Shown here: positions 33,083 through 41,579 of the stretch, piece after piece
Layout: every line of letters begins with the position of its first letter
Numbering within the stretch: position 1 is the first letter of the stretch
Assembly (NCBI RefSeq): GCF_000350525.1
Contig: NZ_AOCN01000010.1
Location: forward strand, 62,001-126,000
DNA length: 64,000 nt
Direction of reading: 5' to 3'
Origin: Leucobacter salsicius M1-8
Lineage (GTDB): Bacteria; Actinomycetota; Actinomycetes; Actinomycetales; Microbacteriaceae
Position numbers and translations under genes: made by a program
Notes under the pieces: generated by a model
What the model was told of the DNA's origin: nothing
What the model saw: the letters and a program-made list of their open reading frames with translations, nothing else
Databases searched by the model: none

Positions 33083-33523
33083 CTACGCGTTACAGAACGA
33101 CGCGACCAGCGACGGGTCTGCGCCCGCGGGGCAGGGATCGAGCGTGTAGATCACAAACGTGCCGAGCAGCACGAGCAGCGCGGTCGAGAGGAACAGCGCA
33201 ACCTTGAAGCCCTTGGCAAGGCCGGGGCGCGTGACGTAGTCGTTCACGATCGTGCGCATGCCATTTGCACCGTGGATCAGTGCGAGCCACAGCAGCAGGG
33301 TGTCCCAGATCATCCAGAACGGCTGCGACAGCTTGCCGCCGACGAAGCCAAAGTCGATGGCGTGCACGCCGTCACCGATCATCAGGTTCGAGAACAGGTG
33401 ACCGAACACGAGCACGAGCAACAGCACGCCCGAGACGCGCATGTAGATCCAGCCCCATTTTTCCCAGTTGGTACGCTTTGCCGCCGGGGTCTTGGCGCGC
33501 GGGGATTCAATCGTCATAGCCAT
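33083..33523 (-). CDS. sdhD: Succinate dehydrogenase membrane anchor subunit
   Basis: The 146-residue protein has three membrane helices, including 'VSGVLLLVLVFGHLFSNLMI' with a His for heme or quinone, and 'LIHGANGMRTIVNDYV', typical of actinobacterial SdhD. It helps bind quinone. GGGAGAAG precedes the ATG. The gene sits between sdhC (17-nt gap) and sdhA. Confidence 0.9.
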   Translation of the reverse strand: MAMTIESPRAKTPAAKRTNWEKWGWIYMRVSGVLLLVLVFGHLFSNLMIGDGVHAIDFGFVGGKLSQPFWMIWDTLLLWLALIHGANGMRTIVNDYVTRPGLAKGFKVALFLSTALLVLLGTFVIYTLDPCPAGADPSLVASFCNA

Positions 33524-33540
33524 GGTGCTTCTCCCTCGCC

Positions 33541-33957
33541 CTAGTGACCGAATACGTTCATCAGGTGGCGCGGCAGGAAGCCGGCCATCGTCACGGCCCA
33601 GAGCACGATGACGACCCAGAACATGGTGCGGTGGTAACGCGCGCCCTTGCTCCAGAAGTCGACCAAGATGATGCGAATGCCGTTGTATGCGTGGAACACG
33701 ATGGCCGCGACGAGCGCTGCCTCACCCAGACCCATAATGGGGGTCTTGTAGGTGGCCATCACGGCGTTGTATGCCTCAGGGCTCACGCGCACCAGTGCGG
33801 TGTCGAGCACGTGTACGAGCAGGAAGAAGAAAATGGCGACACCGGTGATGCGATGCAGCACCCACGACCACATTCCTTCATTCCCGCGATACAGCGTGCC
33901 GCCCGGGCGACTCTTCTTCTTCACCGCTGGTGCGGCATCTGCCGTATGGGCTGACAC
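33541..33957 (-). CDS. sdhC: Succinate dehydrogenase cytochrome b556 subunit
   Basis: The 138-residue protein has 'MWSWVLHRITGVAIFFFLLVH' broken across helix 1, with 'HRITG' as the quinone site and His in 'LLVHVLD' for heme b. 'FHAYNGIRIILVDF' is the second family signature. GTG 33957 is preferred over a start at 33993, because TAGGAGG lies 5 nt before it. First gene of sdhCDAB. Confidence 0.9.
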   Translation of the reverse strand: MSAHTADAAPAVKKKSRPGGTLYRGNEGMWSWVLHRITGVAIFFFLLVHVLDTALVRVSPEAYNAVMATYKTPIMGLGEAALVAAIVFHAYNGIRIILVDFWSKGARYHRTMFWVVIVLWAVTMAGFLPRHLMNVFGH

Positions 33958-33980
33958 GAGCTTCCTCCTAGGTTCTGCTT

Positions 33981-33999
33981 CGTCGAGTTTCACTCGACG
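33981..33999 (-). promoter_or_regulatory. Leader hairpin upstream of sdhC
   Basis: CGTCGAG (33981-33987) and CTCGACG (33993-33999) form a 7-bp stem with a 5-nt loop about 11 nt upstream of the sdhC ribosome site. It may affect mRNA stability or translation. Confidence 0.35.
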
Positions 34000-34172
34000 G
34001 CTAACAGGGCGTCACTCAGTCAGTCGCGGGGGCACCCCAAATACAACACGCTGAGAATCCGCTGCGCCCTCCATTATGGCACCATTCACGCCCGCTCCCG
34101 CACACGGGCACGTTCAGGCGCTCTGATCGGGGGTGATCGTTATGATCCGGGCTGCGTTTCACCCGCTCCGGC

Positions 34173-34178
34173 TAGACT
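34173..34178 (+). promoter_or_regulatory. Candidate -10 box of manC (leaderless)
   Basis: TAGACT ends 7 nt before the manC ATG, the spacing of leaderless actinobacterial transcripts. Confidence 0.5.
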
Positions 34179-34185
34179 GGAGCAC

Positions 34186-35316
34186 ATGTCCGAGTCTGAG
34201 AAGTCCCCGACCCCACTGGACCGGTTCACCTGCGTGATCCCCGCGGGAGGCGTGGGCTCCAGGCTCTGGCCGCTGTCGCGCGCGAATGCCCCCAAGTTCT
34301 TGCTTGACCTCACCGGATCCGGTGATTCGCTGCTGCGGGCAACCTGGGACCGACTCGCTCCGATCGCGCCGCCCGAGCGCGTCATCGTCGTGACCGGCAA
34401 CAAGCATCGGGCCTCCGTGGAGAAGCAGCTCCCCGAGCTGCTTGGGGAGAATCTCGTTACCGAGAGCGAGCCCAAGGACTCTTCGGCCGCAATCGGGCTT
34501 GCCGCCGCGATCCTCGAGCTGCGCGATCCGGACGCAATTATTGGCTCGTTCGCCGCCGATCATGTCATTCGCAACGAGGTTCTGTTTCAGCGCGCGGTGG
34601 AAACCGCGGTCAACGCTGCGGATCAGGGCTACATTGCCACCATCGGCATTCGCCCGACGCACCCGTCGACGGGATTTGGCTACATTGAGGCCGGCCCAGC
34701 TCGCGGTGACCTCGCCCCCTTCGACATTTACGACGTGAAATCGTTCGTCGAGAAGCCCGAGGAAGAACTCGCACGCACCTACGTTGAGCACGGCGGCTAC
34801 CTGTGGAATGCCGGCATGTTCATCGCCCGCGCCACCGTGCTGCTCGACCAGATGGCTGAGAAGGAGCCCGCGATGGTGCACTCGCTCCGCGAGATCGCGG
34901 CCGCGTGGGGCACCGATCGTGCCGCTTCCGTGCGCGAGCGACTGTGGCCCGCGCTGCCCAAGATCGCTATCGACTACACGGTGGCCGAGCCCGCAGCAGA
35001 GGCCGGCAAGATGGTGTGCGTCGCGGCCCATTTCGACTGGGATGACGTCGGGGACTTCGCTTCGGTTGCCAACCTACTCACCCGCGGCCGCGCTGGCGAC
35101 CTTGCCGTTCTCGGCGACCGCGCACAGGTACTCTCTGACGCTTCAAGCGGCATCGTCGTGTCAGAGAGCGACCGGCTGGTCGCCCTCGTGGGCGTCGAGG
35201 ACATCGTGGTGGTCGACACCGCCGACGTGCTTCTCGTCACCACCAAGGCGAAGGCTCAAGAGGTCAAGGGGCTCGTGGGTCGCATGAAGGTGTCGGGCGG
35301 CGGTCACCTGCTGTAA
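34186..35316 (+). CDS. manC: Mannose-1-phosphate guanylyltransferase
   Basis: The 376-residue nucleotidyltransferase has 'VIPAGGVGSRLWPLSR' with the GTP-binding GGxGxRLWP, 'EPKDSSAAIGLAA', 'GSFAADHVI', 'GYIEAG' and 'FVEKPEEELARTYV', then 'YLWNAGMFIARA' and 'DWDDVGDFASV'. It forms GDP-mannose from mannose 1-phosphate and GTP. No C-terminal isomerase domain is present. The divergent layout with sdhC is one I know from Microbacteriaceae (recall). The phosphosugar mutase at 25.7 kb may supply the substrate. Confidence 0.93.
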   Translation: MSESEKSPTPLDRFTCVIPAGGVGSRLWPLSRANAPKFLLDLTGSGDSLLRATWDRLAPIAPPERVIVVTGNKHRASVEKQLPELLGENLVTESEPKDSSAAIGLAAAILELRDPDAIIGSFAADHVIRNEVLFQRAVETAVNAADQGYIATIGIRPTHPSTGFGYIEAGPARGDLAPFDIYDVKSFVEKPEEELARTYVEHGGYLWNAGMFIARATVLLDQMAEKEPAMVHSLREIAAAWGTDRAASVRERLWPALPKIAIDYTVAEPAAEAGKMVCVAAHFDWDDVGDFASVANLLTRGRAGDLAVLGDRAQVLSDASSGIVVSESDRLVALVGVEDIVVVDTADVLLVTTKAKAQEVKGLVGRMKVSGGGHLL

Positions 35317-35329
35317 CAGGCCACGGCCT

Positions 35330-35360
35330 GGTGCGATCACACCGAAAGCGTGATCGCACC
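35330..35360. terminator. Convergent terminator
   Basis: GGTGCGATCAC (35330-35340) pairs exactly with GTGATCGCACC (35350-35360) between manC and the cache-domain gene. Confidence 0.65.
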
Positions 35361-35370
35361 CGAAACGTGA

Positions 35371-36102
35371 TTACGCCGGGATGATGAGCGAGAACGGGTA
35401 CTTCTCGGAGGAAACGACTCGCACCTCATCACCGAGCGCAGCGACGTTTTGCTCTGCCCCGACGCCGGCGTAGCGATCGCCGGTTTCGTAGTCGGGGTCG
35501 GTCGAGATCACCACTCGTCCGCTCGCGTTGACGAGCGTCACGTTCTTGGCGACGGCGAGGTCTGCGAGCATCGCGCCCTCGAGCGAGTGCACGAGCACGT
35601 CGGCGCAGGCGACACCCCAGAACTCGCCATCAACAATGAGCGGCAGCGCAGACGTGATGGTGATCTCATTTGAGCACAGGTAGTCAACAAACGGGCCAGC
35701 GACGTGGCGCTTTCCAGTGCGCTCAGGCACGCGGTACCACTCGAGCCGCACCAGGTCGATTGCCGCCTGGCCCGGCCCAAATGTAGACGACGCCAGCAGG
35801 CTGCGTTCTGGCCCCTGCCACCAGGCGAGTGGGTTGCCCTCGGACACCACGATCTCGCTTGCGCAGTAACCGGCCCCGTAGAGCGGGCGCTCGGTGGTGT
35901 CGAGGATCGCGTGCGATCCGGCTTCGACAAGATGCGCCAGTTGCATTCCGGTGATCGCGCCACCCTGCAGTTCTGCACGCAACTCGGCTTCGAGCTCTGG
36001 AAGCCAGCGTTCGAGGGGCGCAAACACGCCGTCAAAAAACGCGTCAACGCGAGCCAACATTTCGGTCAGCACATCGCTATTCCGCGACATTTCCTGTGGC
36101 AT
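35371..36102 (-). CDS. Cache-domain (PDC-like) protein without signal peptide
   Basis: The 243-residue protein has a helical N-terminal third and a PDC/cache-like core ('VPERTGKRHVAGPFVDYL', 'EITITSALPLIVDGEFWGVA', 'LVNASGRVVISTDP'). Cache domains normally sense small ligands outside the cell as part of receptors. Here there is no signal peptide, membrane helix or output domain, so it appears to be a soluble cytoplasmic form. It lies just downstream of a FadR regulator and divergent from a polyamine-type transporter, and may sense the imported solute (inference). GAGGAG precedes the ATG. Confidence 0.7.
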   Translation of the reverse strand: MPQEMSRNSDVLTEMLARVDAFFDGVFAPLERWLPELEAELRAELQGGAITGMQLAHLVEAGSHAILDTTERPLYGAGYCASEIVVSEGNPLAWWQGPERSLLASSTFGPGQAAIDLVRLEWYRVPERTGKRHVAGPFVDYLCSNEITITSALPLIVDGEFWGVACADVLVHSLEGAMLADLAVAKNVTLVNASGRVVISTDPDYETGDRYAGVGAEQNVAALGDEVRVVSSEKYPFSLIIPA

Positions 36103-36131
36103 GCTCTCCTCCCCTATGAGGTTCAGGCCGT

Positions 36132-36938
36132 TCAGATCGAATAGCGGCGTGACTCAAGTGTGGCATGAAGTTCGGCATTGTGCGGCACCGCGAGAAGCTC
36201 CGCCCGAAACCCAACAAGCCAACGCATCGAACCGCGCACACTTTCCCGTACGGCCGCACGTGCTGCCACGACGTCACTCGCACGTGTCGCAGCGATCTGG
36301 GCCAGCAGCGCCTCGTGTGTCGACTGTCGCGCACGCTCGTCCAGGTCCTGCAGCCCGAGAAGCGGCGTGAACTCCGTCTGCACGCGCACATGCTCATTCG
36401 TGAGTCGCACCGACTGACTCAGGGCGGCAAGTTCGAGTTGCACCTCGGTGACACGCCTGCGCCATTGATCACGATCAAGCTCTCGCGCAGACTCGAGCAC
36501 ATCGGCAACAACGTCGAGCTCCTCGGCCGTCGCTCGCTGGCAGGCATACTCGGCGCACGCGGCCGAAACAACTTCGTAGTGCACGCCCAGGTCTGCGAGG
36601 GCCACACGCGGCATTGCCATGAGCGCGCGAGCGTTGACCTCTTCGACCGCGCCCCGACTCGGGCGCACAAAGCTGCCGCCATTGCGACCTCGCTTTGTCT
36701 CAATGAGTCCGCGGTGACGCAGTCCACTCAGCGCTTCACGCACCGTCACTACGGCAACTCCCATGAGCGCCGACAGTTCGGTCTCGCTCGGGAGTCGCTC
36801 CCCCTCGGTGAATGCACCAACAGAAATCGCCTGCACGAGCCGCGCTTCAACGAGTTCCGTGCGCCCCTCTTCACCAATAGGAGCAAAGGCGGCCGTCCGC
36901 AAACGACTGGGCGGGGACTGCGCAAACGTTGAATTCAC
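36132..36938 (-). CDS. FadR-type GntR transcriptional regulator
   Basis: The 268-residue protein has an N-terminal winged helix ('LPSETELSALMGVAVVTVRE', 'LRHRGLIETKRGRNGGSFV') and a C-terminal FCD-like all-helical domain with 'VAARAAVRESVRGSMRWLV'. FadR-type proteins repress catabolic or transport genes until a small acid or amine binds. It is divergent from the second PotABCD-like operon and followed at 29 nt by the cache-domain gene. The start is GTG behind GGAGG. The AT-rich gap 36939-37119 probably holds its operators. Confidence 0.85.
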   Translation of the reverse strand: MNSTFAQSPPSRLRTAAFAPIGEEGRTELVEARLVQAISVGAFTEGERLPSETELSALMGVAVVTVREALSGLRHRGLIETKRGRNGGSFVRPSRGAVEEVNARALMAMPRVALADLGVHYEVVSAACAEYACQRATAEELDVVADVLESARELDRDQWRRRVTEVQLELAALSQSVRLTNEHVRVQTEFTPLLGLQDLDERARQSTHEALLAQIAATRASDVVAARAAVRESVRGSMRWLVGFRAELLAVPHNAELHATLESRRYSI

Positions 36939-37119
36939 GGCGCGTCCTCCGTTCCTGTGTAGGGGGTCTCATCAAGAGTCTGCCATCAGTTGATTGAAGA
37001 ATCACTGTACCGACCGTGACCAAAATGTAATGAAGAAATTTCAATCCGTATTTAAACCTATAAAAACATATGTTAATGTTTCACCAACGGTTCGACAATG
37101 ACGTTGAGGAGCGAGAACC

Positions 37120-38274
37120 ATGTCTCACACTTCTTCCCCAGGCTCTGCGGGAGGGTTTGGCTCAAGCCAATCCCGCCCCCGCAAGAACGAGGAACACACC
37201 CATCTGCTCACCACCGCAACGACAGCGGTCTCGGTGAAGCAGGTCACTAAGCAGTTCGGTGACTTCACCGCTGTGAAGGATCTCGATATCGAGATTCGCG
37301 ACGGAGAGTTCTTCTCCATGCTCGGCCCTTCGGGCTCGGGCAAGACGACCGTGCTTCGCATGATCGCCGGCTTCGAGCCGGTGACCTCTGGCTCGATCGA
37401 GCTGCACGGAACGGACGTCACCAACGACGCCCCCTTCGACCGCGAGGTCAACACGGTGTTTCAGGACTACGCCCTGTTCCCGCACCTCACGATTGCCGAG
37501 AACGTGGCATATGGCCTCAAAGTACGCAAGGTACCCAAGGCCGAGCGCGACAAGCTCGTCATGGAGTCCCTCGAGCAGGTGCAGCTCACACAGGTCGCAC
37601 ACCGTCGCCCCTCGCAGCTGTCAGGTGGCCAGCGTCAGCGCATCGCCCTCGCCCGTGCCCTGATCCTGCGCCCCCGAGTGCTGCTGCTCGATGAGCCACT
37701 CGGCGCGCTCGACAAGCAGCTGCGCGAGCAGATGCAGGTCGAGCTGAAGCAGATCCAGCGCGAGGTCGGCATCACGTTTATCTTCGTGACGCACGATCAG
37801 GAGGAGGCACTGACCCTCTCCGACCGCGTCGCCGTCTTCAACAACGGCAAGATCGAACAGGTTGGCTCACCGCGCGAGGTCTACGAATTTCCCCAGACCG
37901 AGTTCGTCGCCAAGTTCCTCGGAACCACGAACCTGCTGCCCGCCGATCTCTCGGGAGACCTGCTCGGCGAGTCGTGCGTACACAGTGTGCGCCCGGAGCG
38001 CGTGCACCTCATCGATCCGACGGCCCCCGTCGAGAACGGCACGGTTGCACTCTCGGGCACGATCGCCGAGGCAGTGTACGCCGGCCCGAACACGAAGTAC
38101 CTCGTCGACACGGACCGTGGCGTGCGCATCATCGCTGAGAAGCACAATTCGCACACACCCTCGACCGCTGCAAGTGTGCAACGCGGCGACCGCGTCAACG
38201 TGAGCTTCCGTTTCGACCATGCGACACCCATCCCGGGCAGCGCAGGCGACGCGTCAGCGCGCACCGCAGCGTAA
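37120..38274 (+). CDS. Polyamine-type ABC transporter ATP-binding protein (PotA-like, system 2)
   Basis: The 384-residue ATPase has a 35-residue hydrophilic extension, Walker A 'GPSGSGKTTVL', 'TVFQDYALFPHLTIAENVAY', 'LSGGQRQRIALARAL', 'VLLLDEPLGALDKQL' and 'FVTHDQEEAL', then a TOBE_2 domain ('VRPERVHL'). GAGGAG lies before the ATG. The promoter region upstream is unusually AT-rich, with a TATAAA at 37059-37064. First gene of an A-D-B-C operon, an order different from system 1. Confidence 0.9.
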   Translation: MSHTSSPGSAGGFGSSQSRPRKNEEHTHLLTTATTAVSVKQVTKQFGDFTAVKDLDIEIRDGEFFSMLGPSGSGKTTVLRMIAGFEPVTSGSIELHGTDVTNDAPFDREVNTVFQDYALFPHLTIAENVAYGLKVRKVPKAERDKLVMESLEQVQLTQVAHRRPSQLSGGQRQRIALARALILRPRVLLLDEPLGALDKQLREQMQVELKQIQREVGITFIFVTHDQEEALTLSDRVAVFNNGKIEQVGSPREVYEFPQTEFVAKFLGTTNLLPADLSGDLLGESCVHSVRPERVHLIDPTAPVENGTVALSGTIAEAVYAGPNTKYLVDTDRGVRIIAEKHNSHTPSTAASVQRGDRVNVSFRFDHATPIPGSAGDASARTAA

Positions 38275-38395
38275 CCAAAGACCTGGGCCAAGCGCCCAAC
38301 TTCAACCCCTAAAACCGCTTGGCGCGGCGCAGTCGCCGCACCTCGCAACCCGCAACACATTCCCCGGCAACGGGGCATCTCACAAAGGAGTCATG

Positions 38396-39580
38396 ATGAA
38401 GAAGAAGATGCTGGCCGTACCGCTGGCTATGGCGGCGACTATCGGCCTCGCGCTCGTTGGTTGTTCAAGCGGAGCCGAGAGCACCGGCGGCTCGGGTGAG
38501 CTCAAGATCGATGTCCCCGAGATCCCGATGATGCAGGAGCTCGGCGACAACGAGAAGGAGGTCAACATTGTTGCTTGGTCGGGCTTCGTTGAGCCCGAGT
38601 GGAGCGACCGCTTCCAGGAAGAGACCGGCTGCAAGGTCAACCGTAAGATCGCCGGCACCTCGGACGAGATGGTGCAGCTCATGCGCACGGGCAACTACGA
38701 CCTCGTGTCGGCCTCGGGCGATGCCAGCCTCCGCCTCATCGTGGGCGGCGACGTGCAGCCTCTCAACATGGACCTCATCCCCAACTTCGGCGACGACATC
38801 GTGGAGGGCATGAAGGGTCAGCTGTATGACACGCTCAACGGCCAGTCCTACGGCGTACCCATCGGCCGCGGCGCCAACATCCTGCAGTACAACACCGACG
38901 TCGTGAAGGACGCCCCCACCAGCTGGGACGTCGCTTGGGAGGCAGACAGCCCCTACGCCGGCAAGATCATCGCGTACGACGCACCGATCTACATCGCTGA
39001 CGCAGCTGTCTACCTGATGGCACACGAGCCCGACCTGGGCATCACCAACCCCTACGCGCTCGATGAGACGCAGCTCGCAGCGGCAGTCGACCTGCTGAAG
39101 CAGCAGAACAAGATCATCGGCGACTACTGGTCTGATCCGGTCGCACAGATCACCGCATTCAACGGCGGCGACGTAGTGGTCGGCACCTCGTGGGAGGTTC
39201 TGAAGAAGCTGTCGGAGAACCCGGCACTCGAGGGCACGCTGCCCGAAGAGGGTTCGACCGGCTGGTCTGACGCTTGGATGCTCGCATCTGAGTCGGACAA
39301 CCCCAACTGCGCGTACCAGTGGATGAACTACACCTCGGCACCCGATGTCAACGGTGCAATTGCCATGAACTTCGGTATGGCTCCCGCAAACGCCGCGTTC
39401 TGCGAGACCAGCGACGAGGCTCGCGAGCACTGTGAGACGTTCAACGCCACCGACGAAGAGTACTTCTCGAAGGTCTGGTTCTGGACCACGCCCATCGAGC
39501 AGTGCATCGACGGTCGCACCGACGCCACCTGCACCAACTTCCAGCAGTGGACCGACGCCTGGATGACGGTCAAGGGCTAA
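38396..39580 (+). CDS. Extracellular polyamine-type binding lipoprotein (PotD-like, system 2)
   Basis: The 394-residue lipoprotein has the signal 'MKKKMLAVPL' and lipobox 'LVGC' with Cys23. 'VNIVAWSGFVEPEWSDRF' and 'YDLVSASGDASLRLIVGGDV' mark the PotD/PotF-type fold. It carries several cysteines in its last third ('CAYQWM', 'FCETSD', 'EHCETF', 'CIDGR'), suggesting disulfides. ATG 38396 is spaced 5 nt from AAGGAG; the ATG one codon earlier is also possible. The much longer open frame is not supported. Confidence 0.88.
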   Translation: MKKKMLAVPLAMAATIGLALVGCSSGAESTGGSGELKIDVPEIPMMQELGDNEKEVNIVAWSGFVEPEWSDRFQEETGCKVNRKIAGTSDEMVQLMRTGNYDLVSASGDASLRLIVGGDVQPLNMDLIPNFGDDIVEGMKGQLYDTLNGQSYGVPIGRGANILQYNTDVVKDAPTSWDVAWEADSPYAGKIIAYDAPIYIADAAVYLMAHEPDLGITNPYALDETQLAAAVDLLKQQNKIIGDYWSDPVAQITAFNGGDVVVGTSWEVLKKLSENPALEGTLPEEGSTGWSDAWMLASESDNPNCAYQWMNYTSAPDVNGAIAMNFGMAPANAAFCETSDEAREHCETFNATDEEYFSKVWFWTTPIEQCIDGRTDATCTNFQQWTDAWMTVKG

Positions 39581-39602
39581 GCCCTAACCCATCCACCACA
39601 AC

Positions 39603-39632
39603 CTCGGTGGCGGGGGCATCCCCGCCACCGAG
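39603..39632 (+). terminator. Intra-operon hairpin after the binding-protein gene
   Basis: The 13-bp perfect stem (39603-39615 with 39620-39632) has a 4-nt loop and no T tract. It lies between binding-protein and permease genes, where a partial terminator or mRNA-stabilising stem would let the binding protein be made in excess. Confidence 0.7.
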
Positions 39633-39686
39633 CTTCACCCCCTCCTCGTTCGCACCCCACCGAATCCCCTCACGTAAGGAATCGTC

Positions 39687-40571
39687 GTGTCGACCCCAAC
39701 TTCTCTCGAGACTCGGCCCAAGCCGATCTCCTCAGCCCTGCACAGGCACCCTAAGGGACGCCTCGCCGCGCTGCTGACACTTCCCATGGTGTGGCTCGTC
39801 GGCGTCTACATCCTCGCCATCGTCTTTTTGCTCATCACAGCGTTCTGGGAGACGGATCCCTTCACTTCGAAGGTGAAGCCGGGGTTCACGCTCGACCACT
39901 TCGCTAGCCTCGTGACTGTTCCGGCCTACCTCTCGGCAGCACTTCGCACGCTCGGTATCGCCCTCGCGGTGACCGCCATCTGCGCGGTCCTGTCGATCCC
40001 CCTCGCAATCTACATGGCCAAGATCGCCCGCCCATGGCAGCGTTCAGTCCTCGCCGTGATGGTCACGCTGCCCCTCTGGGCCGGCTACCTGGTGAAGATC
40101 CTCTCGGTGCGTATCGTGTTCTCTGACGGCGGCTTCATCAACTCAGTGTTCGGACCGCTCGGCATTAAGAGCCCCGGCTACGGCGTCTTCGTCACGGTCA
40201 TCGCGCTCGTCTACTTGTGGTTCCCGTACATGGCGATCCCGGTCTACACCGCGGTGAGCCAGGTCTCGAACAACCTCTTCGACGCCTCGGCTGACCTCGG
40301 CGCGAAGGGCGTGCGCACCATCTTGACCGTGGTCGTGCCGCTGCTGAAGCCCGCTCTGATTGCCGGATCGATTTTCACGTTCTCACTGAGCCTCGGCGAC
40401 TACCTCGCCGCGAAGTTCGTGGGCGGATCGACCCAGATGATCGGTACGATCATCGCCTCTAACATCAACCTCAACCCGCCCGTCGCGGCCGCGTTCGCCG
40501 TGGTCCCGATCGTGATCGTGGTTGTCTACCTGCTGGCCGTTCGCAAAAGCGGCGCCATCGAGAACATCTAG
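39687..40571 (+). CDS. ABC transporter permease (PotB-like, system 2)
   Basis: The 294-residue protein has about six helices. 'LFDASADLGAKGVRTILTVVV' is the ATPase-coupling loop, and 'MVWLVGVYILAIVFLLITAF' is the first helix. GTG start behind AAGGA. The sister permease begins 9 nt after its stop. Confidence 0.87.
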   Translation: MSTPTSLETRPKPISSALHRHPKGRLAALLTLPMVWLVGVYILAIVFLLITAFWETDPFTSKVKPGFTLDHFASLVTVPAYLSAALRTLGIALAVTAICAVLSIPLAIYMAKIARPWQRSVLAVMVTLPLWAGYLVKILSVRIVFSDGGFINSVFGPLGIKSPGYGVFVTVIALVYLWFPYMAIPVYTAVSQVSNNLFDASADLGAKGVRTILTVVVPLLKPALIAGSIFTFSLSLGDYLAAKFVGGSTQMIGTIIASNINLNPPVAAAFAVVPIVIVVVYLLAVRKSGAIENI

Positions 40572-40580
40572 GAGGCCGCG

Positions 40581-41396
40581 ATGTTGCGCCTAGGACGTGG
40601 CACGAAGATCACCCTCTCGGTGATCACCGCCCTCATTGTTATCTGCACCTACATCCCGCTGTTTGTCATCGTGATGAACTCGTTCAACGCGAACCGAGTC
40701 GCGGGCTGGCCCGTCACCAATTTCTCGATGATCTGGTGGGAAAAGGCGCTCACGAACCCCGCGATGCACGCCGCCGTGCTCAACTCGATCGTCGTCGCGG
40801 CCGCGGCCACCGCGATCGCGCTGCTCCTCGGCACGCTCTCGGCGTTCGCACTGCAGCGGTTCAAGTTTTATGGTCGCGAGACCGTGAACCTGATCATCAT
40901 CCTGCCGATCGCTCTGCCCGGTATCGTCACTGGTGTGGCACTGTCGAACACGTTCTACCAGGTGCTCGATCCCATCGGCATCAAGGTCGGCTACATGGGA
41001 ATGATCATCGCCCACGCCACATTCTGTGTCGTGATGGTATTCAACAACGTGATCGCCCGATTGCGTCGCATGAACCCGAACCTCGAGGAAGCTTCGATGG
41101 ATCTCGGTGCCGGCCTCATGCAGACGTTCCGCCTCGTGACTTTCCCGCAGTTCCGTAGCGCGTTCATCGCCGGTGGCCTGCTCGCCTTCGCACTGTCGTT
41201 CGACGAGGTGTACGTGACGATCTTCACGGCTCCCCCGGGCGTTGAGACGCTGCCGCTTTGGTTCATGAACCAGATGGGCCGCCCGAACGAGGCAAACCAG
41301 GTGAACGTGGTCGCCACGATCCTGATCCTACTGTCGCTAATTCCGGTCTACATTTCGCAGCGCGTCTCGGCGCAGGCTGCGAAGGATCTGAAGTAG
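40581..41396 (+). CDS. ABC transporter permease (PotC-like, system 2)
   Basis: The 271-residue protein has about six helices, with 'YIPLFVIVMNSFNANR' in the first and 'LEEASMDLGAGLMQTFRLV' as the coupling loop. AGGAGG lies before the ATG. Last gene of the A-D-B-C operon, followed by a hairpin. Confidence 0.88.
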   Translation: MLRLGRGTKITLSVITALIVICTYIPLFVIVMNSFNANRVAGWPVTNFSMIWWEKALTNPAMHAAVLNSIVVAAAATAIALLLGTLSAFALQRFKFYGRETVNLIIILPIALPGIVTGVALSNTFYQVLDPIGIKVGYMGMIIAHATFCVVMVFNNVIARLRRMNPNLEEASMDLGAGLMQTFRLVTFPQFRSAFIAGGLLAFALSFDEVYVTIFTAPPGVETLPLWFMNQMGRPNEANQVNVVATILILLSLIPVYISQRVSAQAAKDLK

Positions 41397-41444
41397 TTGG
41401 CGCCCTGACCGATTGCATTCCGCTTTCGCCCCCGTATAGGCAGC

Positions 41445-41475
41445 GCGCCAGCTCGATCACTGATCGAGCTGGCGC
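41445..41475 (+). terminator. Terminator of transporter operon 2
   Basis: GCGCCAGCTCGATCA (41445-41459) and its exact complement (41461-41475) form a 31-bp near-continuous palindrome, 48 nt after the permease stop. Confidence 0.75.
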
Positions 41476-41543
41476 ACTGTTTGCGTGAGGGGTGCCACCC
41501 TTGAAATCGCGAGAGGGCGCCGCTGATTAACCCACAAATTGAC

Positions 41544-41559
41544 TCGAACACAGTTTCGA
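41544..41559 (+). promoter_or_regulatory. Candidate LexA (SOS) box
   Basis: TCGAACACAGTTTCGA differs from the actinobacterial pattern TCGAAC-N4-GTTCGA at one position. It lies 20-36 nt upstream of the DUF222/HNH start, in the core promoter. DNA-damage control is known for 13E12-type relatives in mycobacteria. Confidence 0.65.
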
Positions 41560-41567
41560 ATTCATGG

Positions 41568-41573
41568 TAACAT
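41568..41573 (+). promoter_or_regulatory. Candidate -10 box of the DUF222/HNH gene
   Basis: TAACAT ends 6 nt before the ATG with no ribosome site between, as in leaderless genes. The LexA-like box lies just upstream, where a bound repressor would block it. Confidence 0.45.
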
Positions 41574-41579
41574 GGGATC

